A DNA stretch of 23,310 nucleotides from Deltaproteobacteria bacterium (GTDB lineage Bacteria; Myxococcota_A; Polyangia; Polyangiales; Ga0077539): positions 1 to 23,310 of the forward strand of contig CANMAT010000004.1 of the NCBI GenBank assembly GCA_947494865.1. Reading direction: 5' to 3'. This document shows positions 7,601 through 17,806 of the stretch, piece after piece (positions within the stretch are counted from its first letter, which is position 1; each line of letters begins with the position of its first letter). The notes beneath the pieces are model-generated. The model saw nothing but the letters and a program-made list of their open reading frames with translations. It ran no database searches and was not told where the DNA came from. A program made the position numbers and the translations under genes.

Positions 7601-10600
7601 TCAGTAGGCCGCGGCCGACTGAAAGTTGATGCCGAGCGCCTCGCGGAGCGTGAAGTAGTTCTCCGAGAGCGAGAACAGCACCACGTCTTTGAGCTTCTCG
7701 CCGGGCGAGACGTCGCCGGGGAGGCCGGGCTCCATCGCGAGCATCTTCTTGCAGATCTCGAGGTCGCCCGAGAGCAGGAAGCCCGCGCGCGCCGAGGTGA
7801 GCTCGACGGCCTGGTACCAGCGCTTGATGTTCGAAGACCCGCCCTGCTCGAGGAAGTACTTCACCACCTTGCGGAGGCCCTCGACTGCGATGGGATCCTG
7901 CTGAACGAGCGGCCCGAGCTGCTGCACCGTGGCCTCGGCCTCGGCCGGCACCTGCTGGTCGATCTTCACCAGCTTGATGGCCGCGAGCATGATCGACGTG
8001 AGCTCCTGCGTGGTCGGGAACAGCACGCGCGCATAGTGCTCGTTGCGGTAGTACGCCATGTGCTTTGCGGCCACAAAAGCGAGCTCCTGCGGCGTGAGGC
8101 CCGAGAGCAGGCCGCTGCCGGCGAACGACGCGATGGGCTCGCTCGGCACGAACCCGAGGCCGCCCGGCTGGTTCTGCCGGATGAAGATCCACGGCACCGG
8201 GAGGTTGAGCGCGCCGGCCGTGCTCGCGAGCGCCTTCACGAGGGCGACGCTCGACGTGGCCGGGTCCTGCTGCTCCTTCTGCGTGAAGCCGAACTGCGCC
8301 ACGGGGCGCGTCTTGGCCTTGCGCAACGGGCCCAGAATCGACGCGAAGATCTTCCCGGTGACGGGGTCCTCATCGGGGTGAAACAGCAGCTTGATCCACT
8401 GCTCTTCGGTGAGCCGACCGGTCGCCGCGAGCGGCCTGCGCGGCTTGTACTGCTCGTAGAACGCGCGGGCTTCTTCCTTCGCGCCCTCGCGCAGGAGGAA
8501 CACCGCCGACGAGGCCACGCACCACGCCTTGTCGTACTGACGACCCTTGTAATAGAGGTCGTACATCGAGTTGAGGGCCTCGGCGTTGGTGAGGTCCTTC
8601 TCGAGGATGGTCCGCCAGCGCGCCACGGCCTCGACGGCGTTGTTCTCGCGCGTGTAGAGCTCGGCGAGGATCTTGTGCTCCGCGATGTCGTCGGGGCGGC
8701 GCTCCGAAGACATCACGAAGGCCTTGATGGCCGCGTCGGGCTGCGCGAGCCGGTCGCGGTAGATGATGCCGAGGTTGTGAAGCAGGTTGAACTCGAGGTC
8801 GCGCTCGCTCTTGCCCGCCACGCGGTGCAGCATCTTGCGGAAGTTGCGCTCGAGGTTCTTGAAGTCCTTACGGGCCGTAAGAATCTCGTTGATCTTCGCG
8901 AAGGGCTTGAGCTCCGAGGGGTTCAGGTCGAGCGCCTGATTGTAGAACGTGAGCGCCTGCTCCGAGTCCTTGAGCCGATCGTTGAAGATCGAGGCGATGG
9001 TGTACGCGAACTTCGACTTGATCTCCGGGCGCGTCTCGAGGTCCGAGATGGTGCCGATGATCTCGACGAGCTTCGTCCACTGCCCCGTCTCCTGGTAGAG
9101 CCCGAGGAGCTTGTTGAGCAGCGGGCGATCCTTCGGGGTGATCTCGAGCGCCGCCGCGTAGCTCTGAATGGCCTTCTGCGGGTTCTTGGCCTTGTCCTGC
9201 CAGAGCTCGGCGACCTCGATGATCATCGGCAGGCGCTTCGCGTCGTCGAACTCCTGCTCGAGCAGCATGTTCTTGTACGCGATCACCTGATCCCACTCGT
9301 TGGCTCCGAGGTAGGTGGCGATCATCGCCTCGATGGCGGGGCGATAGCCCGGCACCTCTTCGAGCGCCTTCTCGAGGAAGTTCGCCGCGCGACGGCGGTC
9401 GTTCTGCTCGCGCTTCACGACGCCGAGGCGATAGTAGAGGTCCGCGAGGCCCTCCGCATCGAGCGCATCTTTGTGGTGCACCAGCAGAAGCTGGTAGTTC
9501 TTGAAGGCGTTCTCCCAGTCGGCCTTCTCGAAGTACGCGCCCGCGAGCAGGCGGATCGCATCGAGGCTCGCGCGGTCGAGCGTGGTCGCGGCCGTGAAGG
9601 CCTTGATGGCCCGGTCGAGCTTGCCGAGCGCCTGCGCCACGCGGCCCGCCGTGATCTGAATCTGCAGCTGCTCGACGGGGTCGCGACGCGACGCGCGACG
9701 CGCGAGCATCTCGATCAGCGGCTCGGCCTCGGTCCAGCGCTCCTGCGAGACGTAGTGCATCGCGAGGTGCCACGCGGCCTCCTCGAGATCGGGGTCGTTG
9801 CGAATGGCCTCCTCGTACCAGGCCACCGCGCGCTCGCCCTCGTCGAGGTGCTGCGCGCTCACGCGACCGAGCTCCGCGAGGAGACGCGCGCGCGCCGCGG
9901 GCTGCTCGGTCACCTGCTGCTCGCGCTCGAGGTATCGCCCGACGTCGTACCACTCCTCGCGGCGCGTCGAGATCAGGCGCAAGGCCTCGAGCGAGCGCGC
10001 GTGGTTGGGGTCGGCGTCGAGCGCGCCGCGGTACATCTCCATCGCGCGGTACTCGTCCTGGAGGCGAACCTCGACGATCTTCGCGATGCGGTAGCGCAGG
10101 TCGACCTGGCGCGCCCGGTCGGCGCCCATGAGATCCGAGAGCTGCTCGAGAATGACGACGGCCGAGTCCCAGTCGCCCTTCGCCTCGTACACCTTGCTCA
10201 GCGACTCGAGCGTGGGCACATGCTGCGGGTCGACCTCGAGCACGTTGCGGAAGGCGTCCTCCGCGCGGTCGGCGTCGCGCAGCTCCTCGCCGTACACGCG
10301 ACCCATCTGCTCGTAGAGGGCCACGCGGTCGCGGCGCTCGTGCGTCGCCCCCAGGTGCCGATCGAGCGTGTGAATGAGCTCCGACCACCGCGACGTGTTG
10401 CGGTAGAGGCGCTCGAGCGAGCGCAGCGCGTTGGCGTCGTTGGGGTCGATTTCGAGCACGGCTTCGAAGCGCTCGACGGCGAGGTCGGGCTTGACGAACT
10501 GCTCCTCGAGCATTGCGCCGATGCGCGACAGGAGCTTGATGCGCTCGCGCTCCGTCGGCGCCACCTCGAGCTGCGCCTCGAGCACCTGCACGAGGGCCTG

Positions 10601-13600
10601 CGGCTGATCGAGCCGCACGTAGATCCGCTCGAGGCCGCGGAGGGCCTCGAGGTTGCCCGGGTCGCTCTCGAGCACCGCGCGGAAGTCACCGCTCGCGCCG
10701 TCGAGGTCGCCCACGCGCTCCTCGAGGGTGCGGCCGACTTCGAGGCGCAGCGCGATGGCCGCGGCCACGTCGTCGGCGCTCTCGATGCGGCGACGCTGCA
10801 CGTCGACGAAGCCGCGCCAGTCGCTGCGCGACTCGTACACGCGCGCGAGCGCCGTGAGGGCGTCGCGGTCGCGCGCGTCGAGCGCGAGGGCAGCGTTGTA
10901 GTGCTCCAACGCCTGCTCGGGCTGCCCGAGGTGACGCTCGAGAACCTCACCGAGCTCGATCTGGAAGCGGCGCCGATCCTCGTCGGTGCGCGACGCGTCG
11001 ACGCAGCGCTGGAGGATCTTCGGCATGTTCTGCCACTGGCCCAGCCGGCGGTAGAGCGTCGCGAGGTCGTGGAGGGCCTGGAGGTTCCCAGGCTCCGCCG
11101 AGAGGATCTGCTGGTAGATCGGAATGGCCCACTCGGGGTGTCCCAGCTCGACGCCGTACCACTTCGCGACGTGCAGGCCGAGCGCCGTCTTGCGCGGCCC
11201 CTGCGCCTCGGACTGATAGCCGTTGAGGGTCTCCTTGAGGAGGTCGTTCCACTTGCCCGTGAGGCCCGCGAGGCGCTCGAGCACCACCACGGTCTCGCGG
11301 TCGGTGACGTCCTCGTCGAAGGCGATCTGCGCGGCCGCGAAGGCCTGCTCGCGGTCGTTGAGCTTCTCGTCGTAGAGGGTGGCCGCGACGCGCATGAAGG
11401 GCACCGCGAGGCGGGTCTCGCCCTTCTCCGAGAGCGTGTCATGACGTCCGATGTAGAGCGTCGCGAGGTCGTCCCAGCGCTCGTTGCTCTGGTGCAGCAC
11501 CTCGAGGGCCCTGAACGCCGGCTCGTGGAGGGCATCGATCTCGAGCACCTTCTCGTACGCGCCGCGCGCGCCGTCGGGCTCCTCGATCTGCTGCTCCCAC
11601 ACGGCGGCCATCTGGAGGTAGATGGGCACCCTGGCCTCGCCAGACTCCTGCGCGTCGGCCTTCTTCTGAAGCGCCGCGACCACCTCGCGCCACTCGCCCT
11701 GCGCGGTGTGAATCGCGAGGAGCGCCTCGATGGCCTGCGCGTCCGCGGGGTCAATCTCGAGCACGTGGGTCCACGCGTCGACGGCCTCATAGCCCTGCTG
11801 CAACGTGTTCCAGAAGATGCCGCCGAGCTCGGTGAACGCGGCCTTGACCTCCTCCTCAGGGAGCGTGGCAGCACCGAGCGAGATGAGCGTCTGGAGCACC
11901 TCGACGAGGGGCTCCCACGCCTGCTGCGCGCGGTAGATGTCCGCGAGCGCGCGCAGGGCGTCGTACGAACTCGGGTCGATGTCGAGCACGCGGCGATAGC
12001 CCTCGATCGCACGCTCCACATCGCGGAGCTGATGCAGGTGCACCGCCGGGATGCGCAGCGCGATGATCACGCGCGGCTCATCGTTGAGCTCGCTCGCAAG
12101 CTGTCGCTCGAGCACGTCGATGAGCTCGCGGTAGCGCCCCGCGGCCTCGTGGAGGTTCGCGAGCGCGGCGAGCGTCTCGGTGTCCTCGCCGCGGAGCGTG
12201 AGCACGCGGTCGAGGAGCGTCACGGCGTCGTCGGGGCGCGCGAGGTACTGGTCGGCCAGCGCCGCCATGCGCGAGTAGATCTCCGCGAGCTCGTCGTCGC
12301 CGCCAGCGATGTCGGTCTTGCGCTGGTAGGTGTCGTACAGCTCCTGCCAGCGCTCGCCGGCGAAGTAGATGTGCTCGAGCGCGTCGAGGCTGGGCGCGTG
12401 CCGCGGGTCGAGCGTATCGACGATGGAGCGGTACCGCGCGACGGCCTGCTCGGTTTGCGCGAGCGAGTCTTGAAGAATCTGCGCGAGGCGGAAGGTGTAC
12501 TCGACGCGCGCCTCGTCATCGGTCGCTGCCTGCGCGCGGCGCTCGAGAATGGTCGCGAGCCGGGCCGCGTCGCCCGAAGCGCTGTAGAGCCGATCGAGGG
12601 CCTCGAGGGCCTCCGGGTCGAGGGGCTCCACGTCGAGCACGAAGCTGTACGCTGCGTCGGCCGAGGCGAGGTCTTGCAGCTCTTCCTCGTGAACGCGCGC
12701 GAGACGCTTGCCCACCACGCGCTTGACGTCGTTCGAAGAGACCTCAGCCTCGACGATGTCGGCGTACACGTTCGTGAGTTCAGCCCAACCGTCGGTGACC
12801 GCCGCGAGGCGCTCGACCTCGGTGAGGGCGCGCTCGTCGAGCGGGTGCTCCTTGAGGGCGCGCGCGTACCAGCCGAAGGCACCGACGCCGTCGGAGAGAC
12901 GCTCCTCGACGAGCTCGGCGAGCCCGATCAGCGCCTGGAGTCGCAGCGCGGGGTCGGTCACGAGCTCCAGCGAGCGCGACTGAATGTCGGCGAGCTTCTC
13001 CCACTGCTCGCTCATGCGGTAGATGGGCTCGAGAAGCGCGGCCACGTCCTGCCGACGCACCGAGCGGTTGAACATGTCCTCGAGCGCCGAGATGGCGCCC
13101 GCGTGGTCAGCCTGCACGTCGAGGATCTCGCGGTACGTCGCGAGGGCTCCGTCGACGTCCGCGAGGCGGTGCTCGAGCACATGAGCGAGGCGCGAGCGCA
13201 CCTCGAGGGCCTCGTCCGCCGAGATATCGGGGAGCGCCACCTCTCGGCGCAGCACGTCGGCGAGCTCGTGCCAGCGCTCGAGCGCTTCGAAGAGACGGTC
13301 GAGAGAGCGCAGCGCTGCGCTGCTCTGCGCGTCGACGTCGAGCGCGAGGCGGTAGCGCGCGATGGCGGCCTCCGGGTCGCCCAGATGCGACTCGAGAATG
13401 GCCGCCACGCGGAGCAGGAGCTCGAGGCGCTTCTCGGGGTCTTCGGTCAGGCGGGCGACGGCGCTATCGTAGGTCTGCGCGACGAGGGGCCACTGACCGA
13501 GAGACTCGGCGATGCGCTCGAGGCTGCTGAGCGTATGGTCGTTGAGCGGATCGGCCGGTACCGCACGCGCGAAGGCCTGAATGGCCGCGCCCGCCTGGTC

Positions 13601-16600
13601 GAGCACCTGCTCTTGAATGTCTGCGATGCGGTGCAGGAGCTCGACGCGCCGCAGGTCGTCGTCAGCGTGGACGAGCTGCACCTCGAGCACATCGACGACG
13701 CGATCGTAGGCCTGCACGGCGGTGAGAACGGGCTCGAGCACGGCCGCGGCCGCGAGGGGCTCCTTGTCTCCGTGGAGGATCAGCGTGAGCGCAGCGAGCG
13801 ACGACGCGTGCTCGGGCGAAGACTCGAGAATGTCGCGGTAGATGTCGACCGCCCGCGCGGTGCCGTCGAGGTGCGTCTCGTTCAACTGCGCGATGCGGTA
13901 GCGGAACTCGATCACCGACGCGGGGTCGCTCGCGAGGTCGGCCTCGCGCTCGAGCACGCCGAGGAGTTCCGTCCAGCTGCCCTGCACCTGGTACAGATGG
14001 TCGAGGCGCTCAATGGCCGTAACGTCGGCGGGGTCGAGCTCGAGCACCTTGTTGTACGCCGCGATGGCGTTCACCGGATCGCTGAGCTGGCCCTCGTACA
14101 CCGTGGCCATGTCGAAGAAGATCTGCTTCTTCTCGTCGGGCTCGACGACGAGGTCGGCCTTCTTCACATACACGCCGAGCAGCTCGGCCCATCGCTCATG
14201 CGTGATGAAGAGACGGACGAGCGCGTCGAGCGACGGCACGTCGGTATCATCAATCTCGGTGATGCGCGTGTACGCCGCGATCGCGTCCTGCGGGCGCTCG
14301 AGCAGCGTCTCGAAGATCTCCGCGGCGCGCAGGAGGTCGTCCTCGCGCTCCCCGACGTCGGAGAGAATCTCGGCCTTGCGAAGAAAGACCCCCGCGAGCT
14401 CCGCGGGCTTCTCCGAAACGCCATAGAGGCGCTCGAGGGCCGAGGCTGCCTCGATGTTCTGAGGGTCGAGGCCGAGAATCGCCTCCTGGTGACCGATCGC
14501 CTGCGGCACGATCGTGAGGCGCTCCTCGGCGACCGAGGCCGCGCGACGGTGCAGCGCGACGCGCGCGATCGCATCGTTGGTAGTCTCGATATACTGCTCG
14601 AGAACCGCGACGAAATCCTCGTGACGACGGAGCACCCGCGAGAGGCGATCGAGCTGATCGATCGTGTCCTGGTGGCCCGGGTCCTGCGCCAGCGCGCGGG
14701 TGAAGGTCGCGAACGCGTGGTCGGGCTGGTCGAGCGCCGTCTCTTGAATCTCGGCGATGCGATGAAGGAGCTCGACCTTGCGAGCCGTGTCAGTCGCGTT
14801 GCGCGCGAGTACTTCGAACGCGTACGCGAGGCGATCATAGGCGGCGAGCTCGCGGTACACCGGATCGAGAATGTCGGCGATGACCTGCGCGTGCTCGGGA
14901 TGCTCGATGAGACGCTCGAGCGCCGTGATCGCGTCGCCGTTGCTGTTGTCACGCTCGAGAATCTGGCGATAGATCTCGATCGAGCCAGGCATGTCGGCCA
15001 TACGCTCCTCGCGAACGAGGGCGAGACGCAGTTGAATTACGGTCTGCTCCTCGGTCGACTCCGCGAGCGAGAGGCGCGTCTGGAGGTTGTCCGACAGGTC
15101 TTGCCAGCGTGACAGCCGCGTGAACAGTCGGTCGAGCGCCTCGAGCGCGCGCCGGTTCGTCGGATCAACGTCGAGCACCTCGCGCCACGCCTGCACGGCG
15201 GCCTCGGGGTTGCCGAGCATCTCCTCGTGCACCGTGGCGATCGCGGCCTGAATCTCGTCGCGCGCGTCAGGGTCCTCGGCGAGGTCGAGGCGGCGGCGGT
15301 ACACCGAAAGCAGGTCGGTCCACCGGGCCGCGGCGCGGTAGGTCTGCTCGATCGCCTCGAGTGCCTCGGCGTCGGTGGGATTCTGCTCGAGCACCTTCTC
15401 GTACGCAGACACCGCGCGCTCGATGCTCCCGACGTGCCGAAACTCGATGTCGGCGATGCGGAGCCAGAGGGCCCGCGCGAGGTCGGCATCGGCGCCCTCT
15501 GCGACACCGTGCATCAGCGCGACGAGGTCGCTCCACGCGCCGATGGGGTCGGCGAGCGCAGTCAGGGTATCGCGCACGTCCTCGCGCGTAGGGTCCTCGC
15601 GGAACGCGCGGCCGTAGGCCACGAACGCACGGCGCGGATCGCCAAGGTGCTCGGAACACACGGTGCCGATGCGCGCGAGCAGGGCGACGCGCTCGCCGAT
15701 GTCGGTCTCCTCCGAGAGGAGAATCTCGCCCGAGCGAATCAGCGCCTCCCAGTCGGAGCGGAGCTCGTACACGGGCTCGAGAATTCGAGCGGCCTCGGCG
15801 CGCAGTTCGGGATCGCGCAGGAGGGCCTCGAGGGCAGTGCGCGCCCCCTCGTGCTCCGGCGAGAGAGCCAAAATCTCGCGGTAGTGCGCCACGGCGTCAC
15901 GCGCGCGCCCCACGTGCGCCTCGAGCACCCGACCGAGGCGGTACTTGAGCTCGACGGCGTGCGCGTCGTCACCCGCCGTGGCGTGGACCACGAGCTCGCG
16001 CTCGAGCACGTCGACGAGCTCATGCCAGCGCGACAGCTTCCCATACATGCGGTCGAGACCCGCGAGCGCGGCCTCCTCATCGCCAAACTCGGCCACGATC
16101 GCGAGCTGGGTCGCCACCGCGCGCTCTGCGTCGTCGAGCTCATTCTCAGAGAGCGCCGCGACCGCGTAGAGGAGCCCGCGACGCTCATCGGCATCGGCCG
16201 CGAGTTCGAGCCGGCGCTCGAGCACAGAGAGAAGGTCCGCCCAGCGCTGCTTGCTGCGAAGGAGAGACTCCTGCGCGACGAGGGCGTCGAGGTTCGCGGG
16301 GTCGAGGTCGAGCACCTCGCGATAGCGCGCGATGGCGTCGTCGACGCGATCGAGACGCGACGCGAGGCTCGACGCGAGGTGAATCCGAAGGCGAACCTGC
16401 GACTCGACAGCGAGCCCACCGGCGTCGAGCGCCGTCGCGAGCGCGGACACCGCATCGTGCCAGCGCGCAGCGGCCTCGGCGGAGCGCTCGAGGTCCTCGA
16501 CGGAGCTCGATGTCTCGGGATCGAGTCGAAACGCCTCTTGAAAGCGCTCGAACGCACGCGTCGAGTCACTGAGCGCTCCCTCATAGAGAGCGCCAAGCTC

Positions 16601-17722
16601 GCGGAGCGTCGTGACGCGATCGTCGGGCATATCGCCGTTGGCCTTGACCTCGAGCACCCCCGCGAGTCGCTTCAGATCGTTCGAGGCAAGATAGATCGGC
16701 GCGAGCCGGAGAGCCGCGTCGCGGTAGTTCGGGTCGAGCTCGAGCACCTTCTCGAGGTACTTCGCAGCACGGTCGGTCTTCTCCTTACGCTCGGCCCAGA
16801 GCTGGGCGATCTTCGAGTAGAGGGAGATCTTCGTCTCTGTGCTCGCCTGCGGGCTCTCGGTCTCGCGTTCGAGAACGCGGATCAGTTCGTCCCACTTACC
16901 GCTCTCTGCGTAGAAGACCTCGAGGTCGTCCCACGCGTGCATCGCGAGATAGCGCTTCTTCAGCGCCTCCTGAGCGCGACGATCGTTGGCGTCGAGCGCG
17001 AGCACGCCGCGCCAGGCCTCGACTGCGAGCGCGTCGTCGTTGAGCTTGTCGCCCGCGATGGTGCCCAGCTTTACCAGCAGAGCGATGCGCGCAGGCGCAT
17101 CAGGGGTCTGCGCGGCCTGCTCACGCAGCACGTATCCGAGTTTGCCGAAGTCCTTCTGCCGCTCGTAAAGCCCTGCGAGCTGCGCGAGCGCATCGTGGTT
17201 CCCCGGGTCGCGGTTGATGACCTCTTCCCACATCTCGATCATCGCTTCAGGCTTCTTGACCTTCTCGGTCACGAAGCGCGCGATCGAGAGGTAGTGCTCG
17301 AGCTGCGCCGCCTCGGGCGACGAGGCCGCCTCACGCTTGAGCAGGGGCAGGAGCTTGTCCCACTCGCGACGGCGCTCATACCCCAGCTTCAGGTACTCGA
17401 TCGCCTTCGCGTTCGCCGGATCGATCTCGATGACGTTCTCGTATGCCTTGATCGCCTCGGCCTGATTGGCGAAACGCTCGAGGTACAGCCCCGCGACGCG
17501 CTCATACAGTGCCACGCGCTCGCCCGGATCGACCATGATCTCAGCTTTGGCGAGCAGTGTCTTGATGAGGTCCTGCCAGCGCTTTTGCCCTTCGAAGCGC
17601 GCGGCGGCCTCGTCGAGTTCGCGCACCCGCGTCGGGTCTGGGCCTGGACGCGCTGCCGCGGGGGCGATCGCGGTCGGGAACTCACCTGCGGGCATTTCTT
17701 CCGTGAGATCAGAGCTGCTCAT
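7601..17722 (-). CDS. gltI: Giant TPR protein, GltI/AgmK-like (3373 aa)
   Basis: A 3373-residue protein with no signal peptide or transmembrane segment, hence probably cytoplasmic. After a Pro/Ala-rich start (~45 residues), about forty units of a TPR-related helical repeat run from ~48 to ~3090. The unit pattern is RWxDLLxVLxRxxxL...A.I.E..L.D...A...YxxVLxLDPxNxxALxALxRLY. Several units count to exactly 72 residues, i.e. two helical hairpins. Residues ~3100-3373 form a different domain with M48-peptidase-like layout but no HExxH (see findings). Size, repeats and neighbourhood match M. xanthus GltI/AgmK, the very large cytosolic TPR protein of the Glt gliding complex (established family knowledge). 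ATG start, 84 bp after the gltE-like stop; a small hairpin (TGCGCG-aat-CGCGCA, 17736-17750) lies in the gap. Probably cotranscribed with gltE. Other giant TPR scaffolds cannot be fully excluded. Confidence 0.88.
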   Translation of the reverse strand: MSSSDLTEEMPAGEFPTAIAPAAARPGPDPTRVRELDEAAARFEGQKRWQDLIKTLLAKAEIMVDPGERVALYERVAGLYLERFANQAEAIKAYENVIEIDPANAKAIEYLKLGYERRREWDKLLPLLKREAASSPEAAQLEHYLSIARFVTEKVKKPEAMIEMWEEVINRDPGNHDALAQLAGLYERQKDFGKLGYVLREQAAQTPDAPARIALLVKLGTIAGDKLNDDALAVEAWRGVLALDANDRRAQEALKKRYLAMHAWDDLEVFYAESGKWDELIRVLERETESPQASTETKISLYSKIAQLWAERKEKTDRAAKYLEKVLELDPNYRDAALRLAPIYLASNDLKRLAGVLEVKANGDMPDDRVTTLRELGALYEGALSDSTRAFERFQEAFRLDPETSSSVEDLERSAEAAARWHDAVSALATALDAGGLAVESQVRLRIHLASSLASRLDRVDDAIARYREVLDLDPANLDALVAQESLLRSKQRWADLLSVLERRLELAADADERRGLLYAVAALSENELDDAERAVATQLAIVAEFGDEEAALAGLDRMYGKLSRWHELVDVLERELVVHATAGDDAHAVELKYRLGRVLEAHVGRARDAVAHYREILALSPEHEGARTALEALLRDPELRAEAARILEPVYELRSDWEALIRSGEILLSEETDIGERVALLARIGTVCSEHLGDPRRAFVAYGRAFREDPTREDVRDTLTALADPIGAWSDLVALMHGVAEGADADLARALWLRIADIEFRHVGSIERAVSAYEKVLEQNPTDAEALEAIEQTYRAAARWTDLLSVYRRRLDLAEDPDARDEIQAAIATVHEEMLGNPEAAVQAWREVLDVDPTNRRALEALDRLFTRLSRWQDLSDNLQTRLSLAESTEEQTVIQLRLALVREERMADMPGSIEIYRQILERDNSNGDAITALERLIEHPEHAQVIADILDPVYRELAAYDRLAYAFEVLARNATDTARKVELLHRIAEIQETALDQPDHAFATFTRALAQDPGHQDTIDQLDRLSRVLRRHEDFVAVLEQYIETTNDAIARVALHRRAASVAEERLTIVPQAIGHQEAILGLDPQNIEAASALERLYGVSEKPAELAGVFLRKAEILSDVGEREDDLLRAAEIFETLLERPQDAIAAYTRITEIDDTDVPSLDALVRLFITHERWAELLGVYVKKADLVVEPDEKKQIFFDMATVYEGQLSDPVNAIAAYNKVLELDPADVTAIERLDHLYQVQGSWTELLGVLEREADLASDPASVIEFRYRIAQLNETHLDGTARAVDIYRDILESSPEHASSLAALTLILHGDKEPLAAAAVLEPVLTAVQAYDRVVDVLEVQLVHADDDLRRVELLHRIADIQEQVLDQAGAAIQAFARAVPADPLNDHTLSSLERIAESLGQWPLVAQTYDSAVARLTEDPEKRLELLLRVAAILESHLGDPEAAIARYRLALDVDAQSSAALRSLDRLFEALERWHELADVLRREVALPDISADEALEVRSRLAHVLEHRLADVDGALATYREILDVQADHAGAISALEDMFNRSVRRQDVAALLEPIYRMSEQWEKLADIQSRSLELVTDPALRLQALIGLAELVEERLSDGVGAFGWYARALKEHPLDERALTEVERLAAVTDGWAELTNVYADIVEAEVSSNDVKRVVGKRLARVHEEELQDLASADAAYSFVLDVEPLDPEALEALDRLYSASGDAARLATILERRAQAATDDEARVEYTFRLAQILQDSLAQTEQAVARYRSIVDTLDPRHAPSLDALEHIYFAGERWQELYDTYQRKTDIAGGDDELAEIYSRMAALADQYLARPDDAVTLLDRVLTLRGEDTETLAALANLHEAAGRYRELIDVLERQLASELNDEPRVIIALRIPAVHLHQLRDVERAIEGYRRVLDIDPSSYDALRALADIYRAQQAWEPLVEVLQTLISLGAATLPEEEVKAAFTELGGIFWNTLQQGYEAVDAWTHVLEIDPADAQAIEALLAIHTAQGEWREVVAALQKKADAQESGEARVPIYLQMAAVWEQQIEEPDGARGAYEKVLEIDALHEPAFRALEVLHQSNERWDDLATLYIGRHDTLSEKGETRLAVPFMRVAATLYDEKLNDREQAFAAAQIAFDEDVTDRETVVVLERLAGLTGKWNDLLKETLNGYQSEAQGPRKTALGLHVAKWYGVELGHPEWAIPIYQQILSAEPGNLQALHDLATLYRRLGQWQNMPKILQRCVDASRTDEDRRRFQIELGEVLERHLGQPEQALEHYNAALALDARDRDALTALARVYESRSDWRGFVDVQRRRIESADDVAAAIALRLEVGRTLEERVGDLDGASGDFRAVLESDPGNLEALRGLERIYVRLDQPQALVQVLEAQLEVAPTERERIKLLSRIGAMLEEQFVKPDLAVERFEAVLEIDPNDANALRSLERLYRNTSRWSELIHTLDRHLGATHERRDRVALYEQMGRVYGEELRDADRAEDAFRNVLEVDPQHVPTLESLSKVYEAKGDWDSAVVILEQLSDLMGADRARQVDLRYRIAKIVEVRLQDEYRAMEMYRGALDADPNHARSLEALRLISTRREEWYDVGRYLEREQQVTEQPAARARLLAELGRVSAQHLDEGERAVAWYEEAIRNDPDLEEAAWHLAMHYVSQERWTEAEPLIEMLARRASRRDPVEQLQIQITAGRVAQALGKLDRAIKAFTAATTLDRASLDAIRLLAGAYFEKADWENAFKNYQLLLVHHKDALDAEGLADLYYRLGVVKREQNDRRRAANFLEKALEEVPGYRPAIEAMIATYLGANEWDQVIAYKNMLLEQEFDDAKRLPMIIEVAELWQDKAKNPQKAIQSYAAALEITPKDRPLLNKLLGLYQETGQWTKLVEIIGTISDLETRPEIKSKFAYTIASIFNDRLKDSEQALTFYNQALDLNPSELKPFAKINEILTARKDFKNLERNFRKMLHRVAGKSERDLEFNLLHNLGIIYRDRLAQPDAAIKAFVMSSERRPDDIAEHKILAELYTRENNAVEAVARWRTILEKDLTNAEALNSMYDLYYKGRQYDKAWCVASSAVFLLREGAKEEARAFYEQYKPRRPLAATGRLTEEQWIKLLFHPDEDPVTGKIFASILGPLRKAKTRPVAQFGFTQKEQQDPATSSVALVKALASTAGALNLPVPWIFIRQNQPGGLGFVPSEPIASFAGSGLLSGLTPQELAFVAAKHMAYYRNEHYARVLFPTTQELTSIMLAAIKLVKIDQQVPAEAEATVQQLGPLVQQDPIAVEGLRKVVKYFLEQGGSSNIKRWYQAVELTSARAGFLLSGDLEICKKMLAMEPGLPGDVSPGEKLKDVVLFSLSENYFTLREALGINFQSAAAY
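8446..17581 (-). repeat. Coding tandem repeat region, 72-aa (216-nt) period
   Basis: This stretch encodes the diverged tandem units of the giant TPR protein. Distances counted between successive Arg-Trp marks are 72 residues for at least four separate units (e.g. RWQDL to EWDKL near the N-terminus, RWADL to RWHEL, RWTDL to RWQDL, RWAEL to SWTEL). Others deviate by one or a few residues. Units are strongly diverged at DNA level, so this is an old array, not a recent expansion. Confidence 0.75.
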
Positions 17723-17806
17723 CGTATCACCGTCGTGCGCGAATCGCGCAGCGTACGCTCAGGTTCGACTTGGCGAGGCGAAAGTGGAGGCGTTGCGGGC
17801 GCACCT

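Noticed and set aside
8036..15112. 2358-codon open frame on the plus strand inside the giant TPR gene
   Set aside because: It is an antisense shadow created by extreme GC bias and the repetitive codons of the minus-strand TPR gene; the product is Arg/Leu/Val/Glu-rich without any domain, while the minus frame has clear TPR units.
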